Shown: piece after piece, positions 8,218-14,976 of the stretch | Position numbering within the stretch: position 1 is the first letter of the stretch | Layout of the letters: the number at the start of each line of letters is the position of its first letter | Source: Helicobacter_B zhangjianzhongii | GTDB lineage: Bacteria; Campylobacterota; Campylobacteria; Campylobacterales; Helicobacteraceae | Assembly (NCBI RefSeq): GCF_030249855.1 | Contig: NZ_JANURN010000006.1 | Coordinates: 86,702-150,701, forward strand | Reading direction: 5' to 3' | Length of the DNA stretch: 64,000 nucleotides | Notes under the pieces: generated by a model | What the model was told of the DNA's origin: nothing | Databases searched by the model: none | The model's input: only the letters and a program-made list of their open reading frames with translations | Made by a program: the position numbers and the translations under genes

Positions 8218-9173
8218 TATTTGATCATAAAATTTTTGATAACGCGTTCTACATCAAGCGGATTGGATTTGGATATGAAATCATTTGCCTTAAGAGACAT
8301 TGCCATTTCTTCGTTGCTGCTACCACTCATTGATGAATTGACAACAATAGGGATATGTGCTGTTTGTGCGTTTGCTTTGACTTGTTTAATCACCTCAAAG
8401 CCGCTTGCCTCTGGCATTTCCAAGTCGGTGATGATAAGCCCTATATCATTGACATTTGTAGTAGGAGCAAAGAGATGATCAAGCAATCTCTTGCCGTTTA
8501 AGAAATCGTGATGAGTTACGCCAATGCGATCAAGGATAATGCGCATTGTTTTTAGCACGCTTGGGCTATCATCAGCAAGCAAGACTTCTTTGTTGGTGTG
8601 GATACGAGAGATTTTCTGCAAGTCTTCTTCCTTTTCTTTCTCTATCCAAGGGAAAACATCAACAAGCATTTTTTCTATATCGACAACTTGCACCAAGCGT
8701 CCATCAAAATAGCGCGTGCGGCTTACTAGCTTGCTAGTAGGGTTGCTGCCTACTGATCCGGTGCTTTGCTCTATCTCTGTCCATTTTTTGCTTAAGATTC
8801 TATCTGCTTCATACACGCGCACGCCAATTGTCCAGCGAGAAAACTCACAAATCATCACAATATCATCGCTGCCATCTTGCTGGATTTTATAGGGGCGCAG
8901 ATCTTTAGTTTTATTTGCACTATCATAGAAAAACCACTTGCGCATATCAATAAGTGGGATAGTAAGCTCGCGGATCGTGATCAGCCCTTCTACAAGAGAG
9001 CTTGGCTCGTGGCTTACGATTGTGATGACACCGCGATATTTTACGACTTCACGGATTTTAAAAACATTTACCGCATAGAGATCTTTGCCTTTTTCAAGGC
9101 GGAAGCATAAAAGCTGGAGTTCGTTATTTTTATGGAGATTGGTAACCTGATCGACTTGAGATAGATTTGACAT
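8217..9173 (-). CDS. cheV1: Chemotaxis coupling/receiver protein CheV1
   Basis: A CheW-like domain (about residues 15-160) fused to a response-regulator receiver (about 190-318). It links chemoreceptors to CheA and may act as a phosphate sink. In the receiver, LLADDSPSVLKTM carries the acidic pair, IITDLEMPEASG the phosphorylated Asp, and VVNSSM and ISKSNP the switch Ser and Lys. The sequence matches H. pylori CheV1 closely from memory (EIREVVKYRG, IVMICEFSRWTIGV, LVSRTRYFDGRLVQVVDIEKML). I prefer ATG 9171-9173 to the in-frame TTG at 9179: AAAGGG (9181-9186) is well spaced for the ATG and almost touches the TTG. The gene is first in a run with nspC and asd. Confidence 0.95.
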   Translation of the reverse strand: MSNLSQVDQVTNLHKNNELQLLCFRLEKGKDLYAVNVFKIREVVKYRGVITIVSHEPSSLVEGLITIRELTIPLIDMRKWFFYDSANKTKDLRPYKIQQDGSDDIVMICEFSRWTIGVRVYEADRILSKKWTEIEQSTGSVGSNPTSKLVSRTRYFDGRLVQVVDIEKMLVDVFPWIEKEKEEDLQKISRIHTNKEVLLADDSPSVLKTMRIILDRIGVTHHDFLNGKRLLDHLFAPTTNVNDIGLIITDLEMPEASGFEVIKQVKANAQTAHIPIVVNSSMSGSSNEEMAMSLKANDFISKSNPLDVERVIKNFMIK

Positions 9174-9230
9174 AAGCAATCCCTTTGAATTTTTTGGGCT
9201 ATCATAGCATAAAAGCCCTTGATTATTGCA

Positions 9231-10436
9231 TTAAAATTGTTTCAAAAACGCCTTGAGATTCTTGGCTGCTTGGCGGATCCTTTTCTCATTTTCTATAAGG
9301 GCTATTCTTACATATCCTTCGCCTTTCTCACCAAAGCCAATCCCCGGACTCACTGCGATTTTTGCTTCTTGTAAGAGTCGCTTAGAAAATTCCATACTCC
9401 CCAAATGTTCGCATTGTTTGGGCAGAGCAGCCCATACAAACATACTTGCACGACTAGCTTGGATCTCCCAGCCTGCATCGCAAAATGTCTGCACAAGAAT
9501 ATCCATACGCTTTTTGTAGGTATTAGTAATGTCTTTGACACATTGTTGTGAAGAATTTAGCGCGATTGTCGCGGCGACTTGCATAGGAGTGTAAATACCA
9601 TAATCAAGCCAGCTTTTTATCTTTTGCAATGCATCGACTATTTTGTCATTCCCCACGACAAAGCCCACGCGCCAGCCCGCCATATTGTAGCTTTTGCTTA
9701 GTGTATAAGTCTCTACAGCTACATCAATCGCGCCTTTAACTTCAAAGATAGAAGGCGTTTTGTAGCCATCAAAGCTTAGGTCCGCATACGCAATATCGCT
9801 AATGATATAAAATCGCTCTTGCCTTGCCATAGCGACTAATCGCTCATAAAAATCTTTATAGACAATGACTGCAGTGGGATTGTGTGGAAAATTGACAACA
9901 ACAAACTTCGGCTTTGGGATAGATTCTCTTAAAACACGCGTGAGATTATCAAAAAATGCTTCATAGCACAGCTCGCTTTTTTCGTTCCACTCTAGGGGGA
10001 AGCGAGCAACATTCGCGCCACTTAGGATAAAGGCATAGTAATGGATAGGGTAGGCTGGGTCTGGGACTATGGCTGTATCGCCCGGATTTGTGATTGCTTG
10101 CACAAGATGCACATAGCCTTCTTTGCTACCCATAGTGACGCACGCTTGTGTGTTTGGATCAAGATCTACGCCATATTTGCGCTTATACCAATCACAAATT
10201 GCCACGCGTAGCTTAAAAATCCCCCTACTCACAGAGTAGCCGTGATTTTTGGGCTTTTGGGCGGCTTCGCAAAGTTTATTGACTATGTGTTGTGGAGTCG
10301 GTCCATCTGGATTGCCCATAGAAAAATCAATCACATCTTCGCCATTTTGGCGCATAGCAAGCTTGATTTCATTGATAGCGGCAAATACATATTTTGGCAG
10401 TCTTTTGATCTTGTCAAAAGTTATTTCATCAAACAT
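9231..10436 (-). CDS. aspB: Class I/II PLP aminotransferase (AspB-like)
   Basis: A fold-I aminotransferase of 401 residues. The PLP lysine lies in TYTLSKSYNMAGWRVGF near residue 240. NFPHNPTA near 183 and the Arg of EGYVRIALIENEKRIRQA near 380 bind cofactor and substrate carboxylate. It resembles the H. pylori gene annotated aspB and also the alanine/diaminopimelate aminotransferases. The amino donor cannot be read from the sequence. It is the last gene of the minus-strand rpmE-rsmI-rlmB run, 20 bases after the preceding gene. TAGTTTCTCC before the ATG gives an AGGAG ribosome site on the coding strand. Confidence 0.85.
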   Translation of the reverse strand: MFDEITFDKIKRLPKYVFAAINEIKLAMRQNGEDVIDFSMGNPDGPTPQHIVNKLCEAAQKPKNHGYSVSRGIFKLRVAICDWYKRKYGVDLDPNTQACVTMGSKEGYVHLVQAITNPGDTAIVPDPAYPIHYYAFILSGANVARFPLEWNEKSELCYEAFFDNLTRVLRESIPKPKFVVVNFPHNPTAVIVYKDFYERLVAMARQERFYIISDIAYADLSFDGYKTPSIFEVKGAIDVAVETYTLSKSYNMAGWRVGFVVGNDKIVDALQKIKSWLDYGIYTPMQVAATIALNSSQQCVKDITNTYKKRMDILVQTFCDAGWEIQASRASMFVWAALPKQCEHLGSMEFSKRLLQEAKIAVSPGIGFGEKGEGYVRIALIENEKRIRQAAKNLKAFLKQF

Positions 10437-10456
10437 AGTTTCTCCTTGGATTCTAC

Positions 10457-11281
10457 TTACGACCCTAGCTTGACTTCAATTTGCTTGATTAGGTCTGGAT
10501 TCTCCGCATCGGTTATCATTACAAATGCACTTGCAGAATCTAGCCGCAAACTCATTGAAGACTTTTGACTTCCCTCAATGATTGCTTGCGTGATTTCTAG
10601 ATTTTTGTCATAGCATATAATGCGCGGAGTCCATTTGGGGCTTGCGGTGATTTGCAAGATACCTGATTGCGGGGTGTTAAGCCAATATTGTCCGCTTACT
10701 TCCCGCAATGCTAGTGTGTTGTTTGGGGTTAGTGTCTTGGCATTAAATATTTGTAGATTCTGGGCTTGGACTGTATAGCTCCATTGATTGATGTCCTTGC
10801 GTGCAATGTCTTGCAAGAAGAATCCTCTTTTTTGTAATTCTCTATATAAAATGATTGGATCAAGGGCGTGCTCTGTGATAAGGGAGTATGATAGAAGTGA
10901 TTTGCCCTGCACTCTGCTAGCTTGTGAGACCATAAAATACGAATACCCCATAGATGAGAGTAGGCTATTTAGTGTGTAGCTTAGGGCGATGAGAGAGGAT
11001 TTTGACTCAAAGGATATTTGCAGCTCCATAGGCTGGGGAAACTTAAGCATCAATAAGCCGTTGTTCTTTAGCTCATAGATGATAGCACCGATATTTGGCG
11101 TGTTGTTTTCTAGGTAGAATTTTGCTTTGTTGGCAAATATTGTATCAATGAAGTTTTTGTTTTGTGTGTAGGTTGTCGTGCCGATAAGCTCTTGGATTTT
11201 AGTATCGATAACATCAGCATATATGAAGCCACTATAGACTAGGCAAAAAAGAGCGCAGATGAGCTTGTGTATAGCTCTCAT
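10457..11281 (-). CDS. Exported protein of unknown function
   Basis: 274 residues with a Sec signal peptide (MRAIHKLICALFCLVYSGFIYA, cleavage likely after residue 22), so probably periplasmic. I do not recognise the family. The mature part has no Cys pairs, no TM segment and no catalytic motif that I can name; it is rich in beta-prone segments with repeated polar and hydrophobic alternation. Its ATG overlaps the stop of the upstream RodZ-like gene by one base (TAATG), so the two are translated together. This suggests, without proof, a shared envelope role. Confidence 0.75.
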   Translation of the reverse strand: MRAIHKLICALFCLVYSGFIYADVIDTKIQELIGTTTYTQNKNFIDTIFANKAKFYLENNTPNIGAIIYELKNNGLLMLKFPQPMELQISFESKSSLIALSYTLNSLLSSMGYSYFMVSQASRVQGKSLLSYSLITEHALDPIILYRELQKRGFFLQDIARKDINQWSYTVQAQNLQIFNAKTLTPNNTLALREVSGQYWLNTPQSGILQITASPKWTPRIICYDKNLEITQAIIEGSQKSSMSLRLDSASAFVMITDAENPDLIKQIEVKLGS

Positions 11282-12204
11282 TAGCGCACCTGTTCAGCTA
11301 GGCGTTTGTAGGTTTGAGGGTCAATCTTGCGGAATCCATTGTCTGGCTCATAAATGAAGTAAAGCGGATAGTTGCTCTTGGGGAAAGCAAATGGCTCGCC
11401 ATTCATCGTGAGTGTAAAATTACTATGCCCAAAGGCGAGGAGCCAGCGGTGGTTGTCTGTTTTTATGGAGTAGGTGTCGCTTGTTACGCCTTGGTATTTT
11501 CGGCGGTTGGTATCAAGATCGACAATGTCAAACCACAAGTCCATATCGGCATTAAGCACCATAGCATTGCTTGGTGCTTGTGTGGATTCTAGGTGGCTAG
11601 AATCTGGCTCTTGTGTGCCTTGGGGTGTTTGCGTGCTATCGCTTGTGCTCTCATCTTGAGATGATTGTGGCTCATCGCTTGAAGTATTTTCTTGTGTGGA
11701 TTCTAGGGTGGTGTCATCAGTAGCTTGTGTCAAGTCTTGCTCATTGCTTTGCACATCGCTTTCTTGCGTAATTTCTTGTGGGCTTGGCTGGCTTTTGTAT
11801 TTGCTGGCGATATTTTGATAGATGAGATAGGCAAAAATCACAATCGCCACGCTCACAAGTGTGAGATAGAACTTTTGCTTGGAGTTGGCTTGCTTCTTGC
11901 GCTCATCAATGGCATCGTAGCGTTGTTTTTGCGTATCTAGACTTAGATCTTGCACTTGCACGCTCTTTTCAGTAGGCTCTTCTATGGTGGTGGTGTTGTG
12001 CTGGTCGTCATAGGCTTTTAGCACGCCGGATAAATCAAGCTTGTATTCTCTCTCTAGAATCTGCAAGAATCCCACTAAATGCACGCGTTGGGTATGCTCA
12101 AACTGCTTGTCAAGAATATCTTGTATCCTTGAAGTGGAGATTCTTGTCTGTTTGGCGATTTCTTTCACGCCTATTTTGCGGAGTTTTTCTAAGTTTTCTT
12201 CCAT
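11281..12204 (-). CDS. RodZ-like single-pass membrane protein with N-terminal HTH
   Basis: 307 residues. Residues 1-65 resemble a helix-turn-helix (VKEIAKQTRISTSRIQDILDKQ). A TM helix follows near 112-131 (FYLTLVSVAIVIFAYLIYQ). A long Ser/Thr/Gln/Glu/Asp linker comes next (about 140-215). The C-terminal domain ends IDPQTYKRLAEQVR. Cytoplasmic HTH, TM segment, low-complexity linker and small periplasmic domain is the RodZ plan, the partner of MreB in rod-shape upkeep. The sequence is divergent, so RodZ function is inference. The linker holds two copies of the dispersed GTGGATTCTA word, read as LEST. The gene sits between rlmB and the exported protein, overlapping the latter by one base. Confidence 0.6.
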   Translation of the reverse strand: MEENLEKLRKIGVKEIAKQTRISTSRIQDILDKQFEHTQRVHLVGFLQILEREYKLDLSGVLKAYDDQHNTTTIEEPTEKSVQVQDLSLDTQKQRYDAIDERKKQANSKQKFYLTLVSVAIVIFAYLIYQNIASKYKSQPSPQEITQESDVQSNEQDLTQATDDTTLESTQENTSSDEPQSSQDESTSDSTQTPQGTQEPDSSHLESTQAPSNAMVLNADMDLWFDIVDLDTNRRKYQGVTSDTYSIKTDNHRWLLAFGHSNFTLTMNGEPFAFPKSNYPLYFIYEPDNGFRKIDPQTYKRLAEQVR

Positions 12205-12207
12205 AGT

Positions 12208-12897
12208 TTAGCCTTTGTTAGAATCTAAATATGCCATCATAATGCCCGCTGCCACACTCACATTAAGCGAATTAAAGCTGTTGTGCATTTGTATGGATAA
12301 TATTCTATCGAGTTTTTTGGCAATTTTATCATACAAACCTTGCGATTCATCGCCTAGAAACATCGCCCACTTTTTGGCGGGATTGAAGTGGGCGATGTTG
12401 TCTCCACGCATATCTGCCCCATACAGAGCAAAGCCTGCCATTTTTAGCTCATTGATACGATCAAGGATATTTTCTACCACACAAAATGGCAAGCCAAATG
12501 CCGCCCCAGATGATGCGCGTAAAATCTGCTCGATTTTGGGGGATTTGATTTGGGCGATGATGATGGCTTCAACGCCTAGGGCATAAGCACTGCGGAAAAT
12601 CCCGCCGATATTGCCCATATCGCTAATCCCACATAGCACAAGGATTTTTTGGCATTGCTTGATATGGGCAAAGGAGGTGGATTCTAGCGGAGTGATACGC
12701 GCTAATACGCCTTGATGATTGCCGCCACGCGCTAGGGCTTGAGCCTTTTTGCTATCAAGGCGCAAGATGGGCTTGCGGCAGGATTTGATCGTGGCAAAAA
12801 GCCTAGAATCCACTTCTTTGGCTAAATATAGCTCACAGATTTTATCGCTGTGATGGGCTATTGCATATAGCACGATTTGTTTGCCGTAGATGATCAT
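12208..12897 (-). CDS. rlmB: SPOUT (TrmH/RlmB-type) 2'-O-ribose RNA methyltransferase
   Basis: 229 residues. The C-terminal SPOUT knot is clear: LCGISDMGNIGGIFRSAYALG (motif 1, with N and R), MFLGDESQGL (motif 2) and IQMHNSFNSLNVSVAAGIMMAY (motif 3). The N-terminal 75 residues form the short substrate-binding domain (RQALARGGNHQGVLA). It methylates a ribose 2'-OH, probably in 23S rRNA; the exact base cannot be read here. The start ATG overlaps the rsmI stop by four bases (ATGA), so translation is coupled. Confidence 0.85.
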   Translation of the reverse strand: MIIYGKQIVLYAIAHHSDKICELYLAKEVDSRLFATIKSCRKPILRLDSKKAQALARGGNHQGVLARITPLESTSFAHIKQCQKILVLCGISDMGNIGGIFRSAYALGVEAIIIAQIKSPKIEQILRASSGAAFGLPFCVVENILDRINELKMAGFALYGADMRGDNIAHFNPAKKWAMFLGDESQGLYDKIAKKLDRILSIQMHNSFNSLNVSVAAGIMMAYLDSNKG

Positions 12898-13769
12898 AGC
12901 CCACCTTCATCACATCTGCTTTGGTCGCGCAAAATTTGCTCATAGAGTGTTTTGGTGTCTATGCCATTTAGGCGCGATAGGAGCTTTGCCTTGTGTTTGG
13001 GGGCTAGGGGCAAGGCGAGAATATCGCTTTCATACAAGTGGATTCTAGGCGGAGTTGTGGCTTGCAGGATTAGAATCCACTCGCCCTGCGTGTTTGCTTG
13101 TCGCAAGGCTTGTAGCACCTCTTGTGGCGTGCCTTGTGTGCGCGATTGGTAAAGCTTGCTGATCTCTTTGATAGCAGTGATATGCGCGCTAGGCAGTAGC
13201 TCTGCGATGTCTTGCAAGGATTCTAGCAGTCTATGTGGGCTTTCATAGAAAATGACAGGCACACGAGATTCTAATAAGCGCAAGATTTGGTGCTTTCTAT
13301 CCTGCTTTTTATGCGCAAGAAATCCGCCAAAGACAAATTCTTGCGAGCTGATACCACTCATCGCCCAGCCTGCCACAAGTGCGCAAGCCCCGGGCAGCAC
13401 ATCATAGTCTATTTTATGCTCTATGCAGTAGCGCACAAGCTCCGCGCCCGGATCGCAAATGCTTGGCATACCTGCATCGCTTATGTAAATCACATTAGCG
13501 TGGAAAAATTCTTGCGTAAAGCTTGCAAAGAGCTTTTGTTGATTGTGTGAGTGTAGGGGGATAAATTGCCTTGCTTGTGGGTCTAGTGTAGTAGCACTGC
13601 TATCAAGCATAGATAGCAGTGTGCTAAAGCGATCAGCTAGTAGTGTATAAAGTCTTTTGGCTACTCTTGTGTCTTCACATAGGACGATCTCCGCGCTAGC
13701 AAGAGCGCAAAGACTTCGTATGGTAATATCGCCAAGATTCCCTATAGGTGTGGGGACAAGCAGTAGCAC
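12894..13769 (-). CDS. rsmI: 16S rRNA (cytidine-1402-2'-O)-methyltransferase RsmI
   Basis: A tetrapyrrole-methylase-fold enzyme of 291 residues acting on C1402 in the ribosomal P site. Signatures are LLLVPTPIGNLGDITIRSLCAL at the start, EDTRVAKRLY, YISDAGMPSICDPGAELVR and FYESPHRLLESL. The C-terminal extension after residue 225 is degenerate but of normal length. The coding sequence holds TAGAATCCAC word copies. It lies three bases after rpmE and overlaps rlmB by four, so rpmE, rsmI and rlmB form one ribosome-related operon. Confidence 0.93.
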   Translation of the reverse strand: MLLLVPTPIGNLGDITIRSLCALASAEIVLCEDTRVAKRLYTLLADRFSTLLSMLDSSATTLDPQARQFIPLHSHNQQKLFASFTQEFFHANVIYISDAGMPSICDPGAELVRYCIEHKIDYDVLPGACALVAGWAMSGISSQEFVFGGFLAHKKQDRKHQILRLLESRVPVIFYESPHRLLESLQDIAELLPSAHITAIKEISKLYQSRTQGTPQEVLQALRQANTQGEWILILQATTPPRIHLYESDILALPLAPKHKAKLLSRLNGIDTKTLYEQILRDQSRCDEGGL

Positions 13770-13772
13770 TGG

Positions 13773-13976
13773 CTATTTTAGGTTGTATTTTTGGCGGAAT
13801 TTCTCTACTCGTCCTGTTGCATCGGCGATTTTATCGCTTCCTGTGTAAAAGGGGTGGCAGAAGCTTGATATATCGATACGAAGCTCGGGCTTTGTGCTAA
13901 GGACTTCGATTTCTTTGCCGCTTGTTACGCAAGTTACTTTGCAGGGGATATATTTTGGGTGGATGCCTTTTTTCAT
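13773..13976 (-). CDS. rpmE: 50S ribosomal protein L31
   Basis: 67 residues from MKKGIHPKYIPCKVTCVTSG to FRQKYNLK. I chose the ATG at 13974-13976 because AAGGA sits seven bases upstream and the protein family begins MKxxIHP; an upstream in-frame ATG would add 16 unrelated residues. Cys 12 and 16 are present and a further Cys (SSFCHPFYTG) follows, so some Zn-binding character remains. It is the first gene of the operon running leftwards to aspB. Confidence 0.96.
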   Translation of the reverse strand: MKKGIHPKYIPCKVTCVTSGKEIEVLSTKPELRIDISSFCHPFYTGSDKIADATGRVEKFRQKYNLK

Positions 13977-14081
13977 AGTGTGGTCCTTGTGTTGTGGATT
14001 GTATAAATCGGCGATTATACTCACACAAGTCTAAAAAAATTATAAAAGCGTGTGATTGATCGTGTGGATTTGTGTAGATTC

Positions 14082-14114
14082 CTAGAATCCACTTTTATCA
14101 AAAGTGGATTCTAG
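14082..14114. terminator. Inverted pair of the dispersed 15-mer, probable bidirectional terminator
   Basis: CTAGAATCCACTTTT (14082-14096) and its exact complement (14100-14114) are separated by three bases. The 15-pair hairpin with A/T-rich inner ends lies 21 bases after the stop of the leftward gene at 14136. It ends in a T run on either strand only through its own arms. Paired uptake sequences act this way in Haemophilus and Neisseria. Confidence 0.6.
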
Positions 14115-14135
14115 CGCAGTGGCAAGAAATAGACT

Positions 14136-14609
14136 CTAGGCTATAAACTCTTCTAGCTTTGAGCCTGCTTGGCTTAGTAGGTCTGCTTGGATTTTTTGGT
14201 TGAAGTGATATACTCTGTCTTTGACCTTGTCAAAATACACAGCAAACTTCTCAGCCAAAGACTCATCAATATCGACTTCTTCGTATTCTGGAAGCATAAT
14301 ATACCACTCCTTATCCTCTTGCGTCTCTTCATCAAAGCTCTCTCCCCCTACCTCTAGCACTTCTTGCAGCACTTTTAGGCACTTTGCTTTGCGATTTTTA
14401 TCGTGCGGATACAGATATGCACTAAAGCTAGCCTTTTTCTCGCAGTATGCTTCTACTTCGATGACAAAGCACATATCACTCTCATCAAAATCACTATGCC
14501 ATAATGTGATGTGGCTTTTTGTCGTTTCCGCGCTATATTTTTGCGTGCCTACAAGGCTTGCATAGATGGCTGCGATTTGACTCTTTACTAGTTTTTCAAG
14601 ATGTGTCAT
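14136..14609 (-). CDS. Acidic cytoplasmic protein of unknown function
   Basis: 157 residues starting MTHLEKLVKSQIAAIYASL. I do not recognise the family. The protein is acidic, with runs such as DEETQEDKEW and EYEEVDIDESLAEKF, lacks signal peptide and TM segments, and seems to alternate strands and helices like a small globular protein. The start at 14607-14609 is chosen over upstream in-frame codons because AAAGGAGAG ends three bases before it. It is a single gene flanked by hairpin-rich intergenic DNA on both sides. Confidence 0.65.
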   Translation of the reverse strand: MTHLEKLVKSQIAAIYASLVGTQKYSAETTKSHITLWHSDFDESDMCFVIEVEAYCEKKASFSAYLYPHDKNRKAKCLKVLQEVLEVGGESFDEETQEDKEWYIMLPEYEEVDIDESLAEKFAVYFDKVKDRVYHFNQKIQADLLSQAGSKLEEFIA

Positions 14610-14976
14610 TGACTCTCCTTTGAGGTTTGTTTGGTGGGATCTCGCTTGCGCGAAATCCTTGGTCGAAGTTATAGCAAAGGGCTTTGACAGCGTTATGTCA
14701 AAGGATTGAATGACAGAAAAAACGCAATGAGTCAAAAGTGGATTCTAGGGGTGCGTGTTTTGTGTGATGTTTGTATGGATTGCCACGCCTTGCCTTAGGG
14801 CAAGGCTCGCAATGACGATAAAAAGAGGCGTTAAGGCTAGAATCCACTTTTTATGGAAAGCTTGGGTCGCTTCGCTCTCTCGCAATGACAGCTGAGCTTT
14901 GTCATCGCGAGCCGCTGCGATAGTAGCGGCGTGGCGATCTATACTAGAATCCACTTTTCAAAAAGTGGATTCTAGG
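14610..14976. repeat. Gene-free stretch with CATTGCGAG-type palindromes and 15-mer copies
   Basis: Between the unknown gene and purL. It holds a palindrome at 14777-14818 (GGATTGCCACGCC…GCTCGCAATGAC), a second cluster at about 14866-14936 with two more copies, and GTGGATTCTA words at about 14728, 14840, 14945 and 14964. A 69-codon open frame at 14745-14954 is made only of these repeats and is not called as a gene. Confidence 0.75.
14944..14975. terminator. Inverted 15-mer pair just after purL
   Basis: CTAGAATCCACTTTT (14944-14958), two loop bases, then the exact complement (14961-14975). It begins one base after the purL stop codon (14977-14979), the position of an intrinsic terminator. Confidence 0.65.

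Noticed and set aside
14745..14954. 69-codon minus-strand ORF
   Set aside because: Made only of CATTGCGAG palindromes and 15-mer words, no ribosome site, no family.
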